A DNA stretch of 64,000 bases from Diacronema lutheri (taxonomy: Eukaryota > Haptophyta > Pavlovophyceae > Pavlovales > Pavlovaceae), in contig JAGTXO010000007.1 in the NCBI GenBank assembly GCA_019448385.1, forward strand, positions 186,001-250,000. Reading direction: 5' to 3'. Shown in pieces: positions 28,645-38,470 of this stretch. The translations under genes were made by a program, and so were the position numbers. The number at the start of each line of letters is the position of its first letter. Position 1 is the first letter of the stretch. The notes under the pieces are model-generated. The model was not told the origin of the DNA and made no database searches. It was given only the letters and a program-made list of their open reading frames with translations.

Positions 28645-31600
28645 ATGGAGCAGCGTTCATTCGAGGAGGTCGTTTCGCTTGCAGGTGTCGTGGTCCTGGC
28701 CGCGCTCACTGCGCTCACCCTTGCCCTCGTCAGCTACACGGACCTCGTCATCTATGTCGGCCTCATCTCCGTGTTCGTGCACGCCGTCAGTCAGGCAGTC
28801 GGGCAGCTGTACGCGGCGATCGAGTCGCTTGGCGCGTCGTGCGACGCAGCGCTCGTCTTCGTCCTCGCCGTCTTCAGCGTGTCGCTCGCGACGGCGGGCG
28901 ACGCGCTGGCGCGCGATCTGGAGGACGGCGGCATGCTCGGCGCTGACGGCGACGGCAGCGCCTGGTACGTGTACGTGGTAGGCGCGTCGCACATCTCGAT
29001 GCTCGCGGTCGGCCTCTCGCCCGTGCTGCTCTTCGTGCCACGGTATGGCTTCATCCGCTGGTTCGCGCAGCAGCGCTTTGTCGCGGCCGCGCTGCGCGTC
29101 GCCGGCTCGCCCGCCGTGCGGTACATCACGTTTAGCGTGTACTGCGCGCTCGTGCTGCTGCTGCTGTCCAACGCGTACGCCTGCTTCCAGCTCCTGCGCG
29201 AGGCGGGGCTCGCGGCGGAGGAGGTCGTGCTCTTCCTCGTGCTGTACGCGATCCTCCTCGCGGCCACGTTCACCGCGGCCTTCGAGCGCATGATGAACTT
29301 GCCGCTCGCGCCGCTCCTCCAGCGCGCGGCCACCCTGCCGCTGCTGCGCGCGCTGCGCTACGAGACCGTGCTGCGCACCACGGTCTCGTCCAATGTGCCG
29401 CAGCTCGTGCGAGCGTGGGCGGACGAGGCGGTGCGTCGCGCAGAGCGCGTGCTGGCGGCAACCGCCGCAACAGCCCGCGCCGCGCTGACCGACGTGCCGT
29501 TCGGCCGCCGGCCGCGCTCGGAGGTTGCGGCGCGCCAGTCTGCCGCCCTCCTCCTCGCCGCCTCGGAGTGGCGCGGCGAGTGTGCCATGCATCGGCTGCC
29601 GCGACTCGCGGCGTGGACGGCAGAGACGGCACGCGCCGCGTCAGACCCGCTGAGCGTGGTACATCGCGCTGTCCTGCTCGACGACGCCCTCCGCACGCTG
29701 CCCGCGGCGGTAGGTGCGGCACGCGCCCGTGCGATCGGGCACGTGCGCGCGGAGGCGGACGACGACGAGGACGACGGGGACGACGGGGAGGCGCACGGGC
29801 ACGCGCACCGAGGCACACTTGGCGGTGCCGCGCGTGAGCTCGCACAACGCGTCGAGGCCGCACTCGAGCAGGCGCAGCTCGCAGCGCGAACGCTCGGCGA
29901 GACAACGGAGCGCATCGCCCACACATGCGCCATCGCCTTTGATGCGACCGTGCAGGCGTGGGCACTCGATGCGCGGGACACGGAGGATGTGCGCGATGCC
30001 CTCAGCCAAGAAACGGATCGACCGCGTTTGCCCGCGCCGCGCGCCTTCCGCTGGTGGGGCGGTGCTGGCGGCGATGTCGACCGCGCCGGCGAGAAGGCCG
30101 CGCGTGCGTTGGCGGCGGAAGAGGCGTTGATAGAGGTGCGCGTCGCGGCGCAGGAGCTGAGTGCGGCAGCGGCCGCGCTCAACGAGCTCGACGACCTGCC
30201 CGCCGCCGCACGCGCGCTCGTCGCGCTCGGCGGCGCGGCGATCGCGCGCGCGCTCGAGCTCGCACATGACAGCGCATCGCTCGCAAAGTATGACGACGCG
30301 CTCGCACTCGCCGAGCGCATGGCGGAGTCGGCGGCGCCCGACTTTGGGGCAAGTGGGGCGCACGCGCTCAAGCGGGCGGCTGGCGCGCTCGGCGAGCGCG
30401 CGGAGGGCGCGTGGGGCCGGGTAGGCGAGGCACGCTTGGCGCTCGCGCGCACGGGCAGCAGTGCGGCCGCCGCCAAGGCGCACGTCAAGGGCGGCAGCGC
30501 CAAGGCGTTGGCTTTGGTGCAGCGGCTGCAGACCAGACGGTGCACATGCGCGCGGCGCGCTGGCCCTATATTTCCCCTCATCTTCCCATTCCCCTCATCC
30601 TCCCCTTCCCCTCCCCCCGGCTCACATGCGCCGCCACCGACCCCACTCGTGCCCACGTCGAGACGTGCGTTCACCCGCGCGGAGCCGCGCGCCCGTGCGC
30701 CCGCGCGCCCGTGCCACGCGCGCGCCACGCGCAGGTACGTGTCGATCCCCGAGTACCGGTACGTATATTTGCTCTACTCACTCGCGTCGCTCGCCGAGGC
30801 GGCGCGGCGCACTTGGCTGCTCGCTGCGTGGGCGCTGCGTGGCACATTGCGCGTGGGCTGGCTCGCGCGCGCGATCGGGATCGGTGCGGTCGTGCTATCC
30901 GCGCTGCTCATCCTCGTGCACCTGCTCGTCGCCTTCCGCGCGCTCGGCGGGCAGATCCACGGCCAGTCCGCCGAGGCGCCAACGGCGAACGCCGTCGAGA
31001 AGCTCGTTGTGCGCGCAATTGGCGGCTTCGCACGCGCTGCACGCTCGTGCTGTGCGCCACGCGCGCTACCGGCGGGTGAGCGCGCGATGCTTCCCGCGCC
31101 AGATGGTCGCGTGGTGGACGCAGCCAATGCGGTCGCGCACGACGCAGTGCCGCCGCCGCAGCGCGTGCAGCCGCGCGCACGTGCTGGCCAATCTCCGACG
31201 CACGTGGCGCCGCGGGCGATGAAGCAGAAGGCCCGCGCCGCTGCGCCCGTCCGAGCTGCAGCGGCGCCGCCCGACAGGGCCCGTATGGCCGCGCCGCCTC
31301 CCGACGCGCTTGCGAGGCTCGCGCCGCGTCAAGCGGCGAAAATTTCCCTGCCCGCTGCGCGGGCGCCGCGGCGACGCAGCCGCACGGAGGAGGGCGAAGC
31401 GGCGGCAGGCAGCGCGATCGAGCGCAAGCCTGCATCTGCGCCGCCGTCGAGACATGGGCAGGGGCACGAGCAGGAGCAGGGCGCGGCGGACGACGAGCGA
31501 AAGCTCGCGCCCGTGCAGGCGCGCACGAGCAGCCGTCAGCAGCCCGTGCACGAGCGAGCGCTCATGGGGCAGGACGAGGAGAAGGAAGGAGCCAAGCGTG

Positions 31601-32046
31601 CAGAGCCGGGCGCGGCAGCACCGCCGGAACGCGCCGCTCTCGCGATCATACAGCCGGCGGCGATGCCGGAGCCGGGCGCGGGCAGACCGCGAGCGCTTGT
31701 CGACCCCGGTCGCGCGCGCGGCTTCACGCTCACGCCCGCCCTGCGCGCGCTCGTCGACGCGCTCGTCGAGCTCGCGCTCGCGCAGGCGCAAACGGACCAG
31801 GGCGCCGACGCCGCGGACAAGCTGCGCGCTGAGCTCGTCCGATCGCGCGGCGCGCTGCGCGACGCGCTCGCGAGCGCCGTCTCCCAGATGCGCGCACAAA
31901 TCGTGGAGGGGACGGTTGACCACGGCGCGCGCGCCTCGCCGAGCGAAGACATCGCTTTGCTCGACGCGCTCGACCCGTGGGTGTGGCTGCTCAGGCTTGC
32001 CGAGCTCTTTCATCGCGCGGCTGCCGACCTCGACAAGGACGCTTGA
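28645..32046 (+). CDS. multi-pass membrane protein with long helical and disordered tail
   Basis: Starts at ATG 28645 (MEQRSFEEVVSLAG). Residues 1-235 hold about six hydrophobic helices (for example VVVLAALTALTLALVSY, ALVFVLAVFSVSLATAGDAL, ISMLAVGLSPVLLFVPRYGF, ITFSVYCALVLLLLSNAY, VVLFLVLYAILLAATFTAAF). A long Ala/Glu-rich helical region follows with short acidic inserts. A 195-nt intron (30540-30734) is likely, joined through a split Arg codon; it is a multiple of three, so the frame stays open either way. Exon 2 begins YVSIPEYRYVYLLYSLASLAE and has one more membrane helix (IGIGAVVLSALLILVHLLVA). The last 300 residues are disordered with a final helix. I do not recognise the family; a channel-like or organelle-membrane scaffold is possible. 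Confidence 0.7.
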   Translation: MEQRSFEEVVSLAGVVVLAALTALTLALVSYTDLVIYVGLISVFVHAVSQAVGQLYAAIESLGASCDAALVFVLAVFSVSLATAGDALARDLEDGGMLGADGDGSAWYVYVVGASHISMLAVGLSPVLLFVPRYGFIRWFAQQRFVAAALRVAGSPAVRYITFSVYCALVLLLLSNAYACFQLLREAGLAAEEVVLFLVLYAILLAATFTAAFERMMNLPLAPLLQRAATLPLLRALRYETVLRTTVSSNVPQLVRAWADEAVRRAERVLAATAATARAALTDVPFGRRPRSEVAARQSAALLLAASEWRGECAMHRLPRLAAWTAETARAASDPLSVVHRAVLLDDALRTLPAAVGAARARAIGHVRAEADDDEDDGDDGEAHGHAHRGTLGGAARELAQRVEAALEQAQLAARTLGETTERIAHTCAIAFDATVQAWALDARDTEDVRDALSQETDRPRLPAPRAFRWWGGAGGDVDRAGEKAARALAAEEALIEVRVAAQELSAAAAALNELDDLPAAARALVALGGAAIARALELAHDSASLAKYDDALALAERMAESAAPDFGASGAHALKRAAGALGERAEGAWGRVGEARLALARTGSSAAAAKAHVKGGSAKALALVQRLQTRRCTCARRAGPIFPLIFPFPSSSPSPPPGSHAPPPTPLVPTSRRAFTRAEPRARAPARPCHARATRRYVSIPEYRYVYLLYSLASLAEAARRTWLLAAWALRGTLRVGWLARAIGIGAVVLSALLILVHLLVAFRALGGQIHGQSAEAPTANAVEKLVVRAIGGFARAARSCCAPRALPAGERAMLPAPDGRVVDAANAVAHDAVPPPQRVQPRARAGQSPTHVAPRAMKQKARAAAPVRAAAAPPDRARMAAPPPDALARLAPRQAAKISLPAARAPRRRSRTEEGEAAAGSAIERKPASAPPSRHGQGHEQEQGAADDERKLAPVQARTSSRQQPVHERALMGQDEEKEGAKRAEPGAAAPPERAALAIIQPAAMPEPGAGRPRALVDPGRARGFTLTPALRALVDALVELALAQAQTDQGADAADKLRAELVRSRGALRDALASAVSQMRAQIVEGTVDHGARASPSEDIALLDALDPWVWLLRLAELFHRAAADLDKDA

Positions 32047-32193
32047 CCATGACGGCACTGTCGGCGTCGCGCAAGCGTCAGACGGCGCGTCGCTCGACAG
32101 CGCGAGGGACCGCCATGCGCCGCGAGCGTCGGTGCATAGCTGGCAGCTACCCTGCCTGCGCGCTTCGGCTCCCCTCCCATCCATCCCCCCACC

Positions 32194-32222
32194 GCCCCCC
32201 CCCCCCCCCCCCCCCCCCCCCA
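32194..32222. repeat. poly-C tract in the 3' region between convergent genes
   Basis: A run of about 25 C with a few interruptions lies 150 bp after the multi-pass gene stop and 50 bp before the PAQR stop. It resembles the poly-C tracts near 3' splice sites elsewhere in the window but here no exon follows. Confidence 0.8.
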
Positions 32223-32268
32223 ATTCGTTCCTAGTCAGGCGTCCTCAAGCACGCGCGCCGCGCGCTCA

Positions 32269-34552
32269 TCACGAAGCGGCGGCTGCGCAGATCTCGTCGA
32301 GCGGCAGCCGCGCGACGATGAGCGGCATGTAGATTGCGTCGATCACGTGTGCGCCAGCGATACCCACGTGCCAAATCTGGTGGCTGCTCATCAGCACGTC
32401 AAAGCCGCCGTTGCCCACGCGCTCGGGGAATTTGGCGAGGTAGAAGACGAGCGCGACGCCGAATGATGCGTACGAGCCGATTGCTGATCGGAAGATGGGC
32501 GCGCGCGGGCCGGTGTGCTCACCGCTGAAGACCATCGTGATCTGGGGCACGACGTTGCACACGACGAAGACGAAGACCATGCCGAGCACGCGGTAGCCCT
32601 CCTTGGCGTGGAAGAGCGTGACCATCAGTGACGTGACGCAGACCGCGAGGCAGAGCACGTAAAACTCGGCGCGCCGCGAGGGCGACTCACACAGCAGCGC
32701 GGCGTAGCCAAAGCGGAAGCAGTATGAGTACATGCCGACGCAGATGAAGACAAAGTCGAGCTTCCACCAGAAGCGGTACGACTGGATCGAGTTGTTGTAA
32801 AAGGTGTGCGCCGCTGCGCTTACCGCGAGCTGCATCGTGGTGAGCGCTGTCGCGACGACGGAGACCGCGCGGAACTCGACGGGCATCTCGCCGAGGTGCT
32901 CGACGTGAAGCACGCCGTACGCGCATGGCAGCAGGATGGCTGGGAGGAGGTGCGTCCAGATGCTGAACGTCTGGTTGTGCAGCACGAAGAGCGACGCCAC
33001 GTTCATCGACGTCGTGTAGTTCTCGCGGTAGCGCGTGAGGATGTAATCCTCCCTGGGCATCCACTTGAGGTCGGCCGCGTCGGTCAACCGCAGTGTGCGC
33101 CTGCCCGGCTCGCCCGTTCCGGCGTGCTTCGGCATGTGCGAGGCGGTCCGGCTGGTGCGCGTGCGGAACACGTGGTCGATCAGCCCGGGCGTGCTCGGCG
33201 ACTGCGCCATGATCCAGTCGAAATGGACGGAGCCGACGAGGGCGCGCGGGCTCGTGATGGACGTGCGGTGCGGAGCGACCTGCGCCGCGGACAGGGGTGA
33301 GCTGCCGCTCGAGAAGCACGAGGAGAGCCTTGGCGCGAGGCGCCGGGCCGACTTGGGCGGCGTGACGAGCACCCCGCTCTGCCCTCGCCACACTTCGACC
33401 GTGCGGCCAAGCGCCTCGGCGTGCGAATCGGGGAGCGTCGGCACGACGTGGACGGCGTGCACGTGCTCGATCACCGAGCGGATGTCGAGGCTCAGCTGCG
33501 TGCCCGACGTGAGGCGCATCTTAAAGCCGGTGGCGCTGCGCTGGCCCGGGCGCGCGCGCACGGGCGCCGCGCGCGCACGTGGTGAGTCAGGCGGCCGCGC
33601 GACGCCTATGCGCGGAGGCGGCGCGCGCGCACCGGTGTCGGTACGTCTCGTAGAGTCCGCTGCACGCCGCCGCGTGGACGAAGCGGTTGGCCTCGCTGAA
33701 CGCCGTCGTCCGCTCAGAGAGCCGGATGTACATGAGCTTAAAGATGGCCTTGTGCGACGCGTTGCGATCGAAGACGCACCGGGCCACTGTGACGTCGGTC
33801 GTCATGATGATCACGAGCAGCAGCGCCGCCTCGAACAGGTCGCCGATCGCAAAGCGGTTGGCGCCGGAGAGGAAGAGCTTGACGGCGGGTGTGGAGAGCG
33901 CGTGCGTCACAATGATGAACGTGTTGTGCTGCGCGGGCAGCTCGGCGATGAACATCGAGACGATCACGAACGGGATCGTGCCCCACGCGGTGCCGTACGT
34001 GAGGTACGAGAGGAACGCGACGTTGAAGCCGATGAACGCGGCGAAAATGTTGTCCGCCTTGGCAAGGAACTTCTCGTTTGCCGCTAGCGTGATGCACATG
34101 TACGAAAAGGCATTCACCGAGCTCATCGCACCGCGCATCGTGCTCTCCACGAACGCCAGCCGGCCAAACCACGATGACGCGAGCGCGAGCAGGATCATCA
34201 CCATGTAGATGAGCATCAGCTTCTTGGCCTCGTGAATGCGGTACTCGCCGTGCACGTGCGCGTACGCGCGGTTGATCTTTGCGTCCAACCGCGCGCCCCT
34301 CACCAGCGCCTCCCACCGCGCGAAGACGTCGCGGCCCTCGCCGTCACGGGCTGAGCCGGACGCGCAGGAGGGCGTGCGGCGGCCGATGCCATCGTCGTCC
34401 GCTCCGTCGAACGACCCGTCGGCTGCCGGGGCGTCGGATGCCGGGGTGCGTGCGGCCTCCACATCCGCCACGCACTGCGCGGCCAACGGGCACAACGGTG
34501 CGCGTGTCTGCCCCAGCTGCGGAGCGAGCGCGTCGTCCGCTGGCGCCGCCAT
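32269..34552 (-). CDS. 6-TM module fused to a PAQR-family receptor
   Basis: Proposed two-exon gene: 34552-33645 and 33535-32269, with a 109-nt GT-AG intron and a split Thr codon, 724 residues. Exon 1 (302 residues) has a charged N-terminus and five or six membrane helices (LMLIYMVMILLALASSWFG, FAAFIGFNVAFLSYLTYG, TIPFVIVSMFIAELPA, LFEAALLLVIIMTTDVTVA) of unknown family. Exon 2 ends in a clear PAQR (adiponectin/progestin-receptor, hemolysin-III-like) domain: FVLHNQTFSIWTHLLPAI, FYNNSIQSYRFWWKLDFVFI and SSHQIWHVGIAGAHVIDAIY, where His/Asp residues bind zinc. If the intron is not used, these are two minus-strand genes 67 bp apart (33587-34552 and 32269-33519, start MRLTSG). Intron length and phase favour the fusion. 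Confidence 0.75.
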
Positions 34553-35411
34553 AGGCTGGACGCGAACGTCGAGCTGGTTGGTCCAAATCGCGCCCAGCTT
34601 TTCAAGGTTTTGAAAAAAAATTCTGCGTCTTGGCGAAACTTGAAAACTGAAAGGGAGAATCGCACTTTTCGGCGCAAAAACGTGGCGCGCGCACTTTTCG
34701 GCGCACAGAACGTGTTTGCCGCACGTTTGGTTAGTCCGGATCCGGACTCGCACTTTTCGGCGCAGAACTTGCATATTCGCATAAGCGCGCGAAGATGGTG
34801 TGGCGCGCCTTTACTTGCGGTGCGTCGCGCGTGCCCGCGCCAAGTCAGTGGCTTCGAGCGAGGCGGGTTGTGGTGCACGCGTGGGCTGGGACATTGTCTG
34901 CACGCTTTCGCAGCGCATGTTGCTTGTTGTTCGCACGAGCCGCGAGCCGTTCCGCGAGCCGTATCGGCTCGCGCGGCGCGGCGCGCCAGGGAAGTGCGCG
35001 AGCGCGCGCCGGGTGAGCACGCGCGGGCGATGCAGGGGCGATGCAGTGCGCATGGACCCCTCGCACCAGCGCACGCGGCTATTACCTCACGTGCGCGCGC
35101 ACGTGCACTCGCGCGACTGCGCGTGCGCGCGTGGTCGCTCGAGTGTTTGCACTCGCCGTGAACGAGGTCACGCGCGCGCGTGGTGTGCGTGTGCGAGTCG
35201 CGCGCGTGCGACACGAGGGTGTGCGCCTGTGCACATTCATGCACAACGCGCGTGCGCTTGCCGCGCATCGCTGCGTGCACGTGCACGTGGATAAATGAGC
35301 AGCAGCTAAGCGCTCTAAGCTACGCGCAGGAGCGAGACCAGCTCATGCCAGGCGTGCCCCCGACGTGGTCAAGAGGGTGCAGGGCACGCGAGAGCTCGCG
35401 GGAAGGATGGC
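34553..35411. other. intergenic stretch with GCGCCGAAAAGTGCG-type repeats
   Basis: No supportable gene in 860 bp. The first part carries three copies of the 15-mer CGCACTTTTCGGCGC (34661-34675, 34690-34704, 34749-34763) close to the start of the 6-TM/PAQR gene. The rest (34800-35320) is GC-rich with many CGCG and GTGCG runs; frames are open but composed of Arg/Ala/Cys shadows. Confidence 0.6.
34653..34706 (-). repeat. left copy of a 54-55-bp dispersed inverted repeat
   Basis: The reverse complement of this stretch matches 39009-39063 at every base except one extra T in a T-run. It contains two copies of the 15-mer GCGCCGAAAAGTGCG separated by a CGCGCCACG spacer and a T-run. The two copies face each other across 4.3 kb. 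Confidence 0.95.
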
Positions 35412-35678
35412 TCACCACCGCACGGTCCTCCTCGACAGCGCGGAACACGTGTACCAGGTGGGCAGGCTGAGCAGCTCGCATCCGGGCGGCTTGCAAACGT
35501 CGAGCACGACAGAGCCGACGAGCTGGTCGGAGTCCACGCACTCGGGCGCGATCAGCAGCGCGAAACGCCGCGTCGACGCGCTGCCCGCCGCCACGTCGCG
35601 CTCCATCACCATGTCGTCACCCATGATGGCGGTGAGCGGCTCGAGCTCGGCATAGGCCTCGTCGGCGTCGTCGACCAT
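35412..35678 (-). CDS. RWD-domain-like fragment
   Basis: From ATG 35678 the product reads MVDDADEAYAELEPLTAIMG, then DDMVMERD, a strand-rich middle (RRFALLIAPECVDSDQLVGSV) and VVLDVCKPPGCELLSLP. This pattern, an acidic helix with E-L-E-x-L-x-x-I followed by alternating strands and a Pro-Pro turn, resembles the start of an RWD domain as in RWDD1/Gir2 and GCN2. It stops 88 codons in, before the conserved YP-x-P part is complete, so a further exon or truncation is likely. A GTACAC donor-like site occurs just after SLPTW, but no matching acceptor was settled. Unknown partner genes. Confidence 0.4.
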   Translation of the reverse strand: MVDDADEAYAELEPLTAIMGDDMVMERDVAAGSASTRRFALLIAPECVDSDQLVGSVVLDVCKPPGCELLSLPTWYTCSALSRRTVRW

Positions 35679-36110
35679 CACGCGAGGCAGCGATGCGACT
35701 GTTTGACACGTCTTTGCGTGCTGGGCTGAGCGCAGCTTAGCGTGCTTCCTGTTTGCGCAGCGCGCAGCGTGCCGCGCGCTCCCCGCCGCGCCGCGCGCAC
35801 GCACATGCCTGCAGCGCACGGCGGCTCGACACCGCTAACCTTTTGTGCCTCTTGCTCCGCGCCCTCGCGCGCGCGGCACGCGGTGGGTTCTGGGCGCCGC
35901 TTAGCTTGCTCTGCCCAGCGCAATTCGCCGCGCGCCGCGCGCGACCGCGCGAGCGCGCGAGCGCGATTGGCGGCTCTTGCCCAGAGAGGTGCGCGCGGCG
36001 CGGCTGCTGCCGCTGTCGCCCCCGCCGCCGTTGCGTGCGCCGCCACACGCGCCGCCATGCGGCTAAAACGCTCACGCGCCCGCGGCCTGGTGCGCTGCAC
36101 GCTGCGCGCA
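35679..36110. other. stretch without a supportable gene, possibly 5' exon(s) of the chromodomain gene
   Basis: About 430 bp, GC-rich, with frames open on both strands but no recognisable protein. A good acceptor, CTGCGCGCAG, ends at 36111, so an upstream exon of the following gene could lie here; I cannot define it. Confidence 0.4.
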
Positions 36111-36111
36111 G

Positions 36112-38129
36112 GTATCGCGCCTCGTGCGCCTCACCGCGGGCGCCATCTGGGAGACACTCGGGTGGGAAGAGCTGTACGTGCACCTTGAGGCGTTGGACCT
36201 AGCCGCTCAAGTGGATCGCCCGAGGCCGCTCAGTTGTCCCGCCAACGTCCGACGCGCGCGGCCGAGCTGCTCGCCGCGGCCGCGCGCGGCAGAGCCGACG
36301 GGGCGGATGCCGCGCGCGCGCTGCTCGGCGGCACGCCGCGCCTGCTCGTCGTGCTCCCCAGGGTGCCCGTCGCCGCGCCGTCCGGCGAGCCGCCGCGCGG
36401 TCGGGCTGCTCGTCGCCGACCGGCCGACGGACGACTCGCGCCCCGCCGCGCTCGTGCGCTACGACTTTGCGCCACTCGACGCGGACGTGGCCGTCGCGGT
36501 CGGCGCGCATGCCGTCGCGCTGGCCAATGCGATCTGGCCGCTGCTCGCGGCCGAGGGGGAGCCGCAGCCATCGCCCGTCGTGCGCTCGCAGCTGCGCGGC
36601 GGCGACGATGGCGCGCGTGCGCTCGCAACGTTCGCGTGCCTCGACGCGCTGATGACCGCCGGCGTCGGCGCGCACGGCCTCGCGGGCGGCGCGGGCATGC
36701 TGCCCGCGCTGGTCGCGCGAGGCGCCGCGGCCGTCCAGCGCGAGCGGCAGCTGCGCGCGGTCGCCGAGAGGCTGGGCGGCACGGTCGCTGGCTGGCCGGA
36801 CACGGGCGCGAGCGCGGCGGGCGCGAGCGTCGACGAGGAGGCGCGCACGTACGAGGTCGGGGCGGTCATCGGCGAGCTTTTATTTCCGGATCAGGTGGCT
36901 GGGCTACGACGAGAGCGCCGACACGTGGGAGCCTGAGGCCAACGTGGGCAGCGACCTCGTCGCCCAGTTCCGCAAGACGCGCGACGAGCAGAAGCGGCGC
37001 GCGGGCGGATCGGGCAGCGGCAGCGGCGGCGCGGGCGCGGCGTCGGCATTGGCGTCGGCGCCGCTTCGCGCGCACGGCGTCTCGGGCGCCGCGGGCAAGC
37101 GCGCCGCGGCGGGTGCCGCCGCGCGCGCGCGCGACGCCGCGGGCGCGCTCGCGCCGAGCGTTCCCCGCGCGCGCGGCGTCGAGAGCGCGCGCGTGGACGA
37201 GCCCGCTGCGCCGAGCGCGCGCGCCGCCGGCGGCGCGACGGCGCGCACGCGCGGCAGCGTGCTCCCGGGCTTCTTGTCAGGCGCTCGACGCTCAACGCGG
37301 GGCCGCAGGCGGTGACGGCGCAGCCCGGTGCGCGGAAGGAGCAGCGGCGCATCGCGGCGGCCGTGCACAGGCTCACGACACAGGCGTACCGCGTCATCAA
37401 CAAGGTGGTGCGCGACGAGGCTGCGGTGGCGAGCGCGCAGGCCGCCGGCGCGGCGTCGGGCGGCCCGTCGACCAGCGTGCACACGTCGACCACGATGGAC
37501 AGGGGAACCGTCCGCGCGATCTTCTCGGCGATCGGCTGGCACAAGGACGAGAGCACGTACGGTGCAGCCCACCCCCCCCCCCCCACCCCCCCCCCGCCGA
37601 GCAAGCCGCCGCGCAGACCAAGGCGGCGACGGCGCGCGCCGTCGGCGAGATAGCCGAGGGCGTCCAGCCCGTCTGCGCGGTGGGCCTCGCGCAGATCCTC
37701 AGGGAGGAGGCGACGCAGGTGTCCACCGCGTGCCTGGTGCACCCATCGCGCGTCGTAAACGGGCTGCTCCGCGACGTTGTCCGCGCGGCAGTCGAGCGCG
37801 ACGAGGCGCTCTTCGCGCTGCCTGAGATGCAGCGAAATGCGCGCGTGCGCGAGCTGTGCGAGCGGCTGCTGCGTGGCGACGTGGCGGGCGCGCGCGCCAA
37901 CTGCCCCGCCGCGCTCAACGACTACCTGCCCGACATGGTCCTCCACGGCATCGACTACGGGTGCACGCCCACGGATAGGTGGAACTACAACCGGCACACG
38001 GCGCGCTACTTCCTCGTGCAGATCCGCAACCTGCAGCACGTGGCCTCTGGTTGCCTGCTGCAATCCCGCCGCATCGCTTTGCAAACGAAAACGCTGGCTT
38101 CGTCGCGCGCTCAAGCACGCCTGTTTTGA
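36112..38129 (+). pseudogene. disrupted or multi-exon chromodomain gene
   Basis: Protein-like segments occur in alternating plus frames: VSRLVRLTAGAIWETLGWEE (36112 on), LSRQRPTRAAELLAAAARG (36234 on), VGLLVADRPTDDSRPAALVR to TYEVGAVIGE (36405-36874), a chromodomain FYFRIRWLGYDESADTWEPE (36879-36940), then KEQRRIAAAVHRLTTQAYRV to AIFSAIGWHKDESTYG (37330-37562) and AVGEIAEGVQPVCAVGLAQI to the stop at 38127. The chromodomain has the aromatic cage Tyr and W-x-W-EPE elements that read methyl-lysine, but about six residues are missing between its first strand and FYFRIRW, and the frame shifts by one there. Clean splice pairs were not found for the changes near 36390 and 36880, so decay or sequence error in homopolymers is likely. 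It may be transposon-derived. Confidence 0.5.
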
Positions 38130-38470
38130 TCGACGGGTTCAACCAGAGGCCATCCACATCGGATGGAAGCGAGCCGTCCATTGGCGCCCAGTGGTCGTGT
38201 TTTTCCGGCCGCATTGCGACGCTGAGTGACGAGGACAAGGAGAAGATGTGCATCAGTTGGCAGTCTTTCCGCAGGTGCGCCGTGTGCAAGTGCCACATTC
38301 ACACAGCGTTCAGGTGCCCAGACGTACGGCAGGGTGACGAGGAGGGAGAGCTCTTTTGTGCGCATTGCTTTGCCCTCAACAACTTGGATGGTTCTTGGCG
38401 TGACCTCCCGCTAGGTGGCGGCCGACAGTATGCCAGAAGTTTTGGACGTCTCGGCCGGCGACGACAGCGA
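38085..38470 (+). pseudogene. Cys-rich zinc-binding fragment, possibly transposon-derived
   Basis: A frame with a coding-like composition reads GFVARSSTPVLIDGFNQRPS, then WQSFRRCAVCKCHIHTAFRC, a short loop with GELFCAHCFALNNLDG. The spacing Cys-x2-Cys, Cys, Cys-x2-Cys-Phe recalls the C-terminal Cys-rich finger of piggyBac-type transposases, but the match is short and no DDE domain is present. It overlaps the end of the chromodomain frame and has no obvious start. After 38470 the frame drifts into low-quality sequence. A different plus frame near 38415-38500 (MPEVLDVSAGDDSDFAPCAQ) also looks coding-like. Confidence 0.3.

Noticed and set aside
34795-35300. Several short overlapping frames with Cys/Arg/His-rich sequence
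   Set aside because: They all reflect CGTGCG-rich low-complexity DNA; none has a stable composition or a homologous motif.
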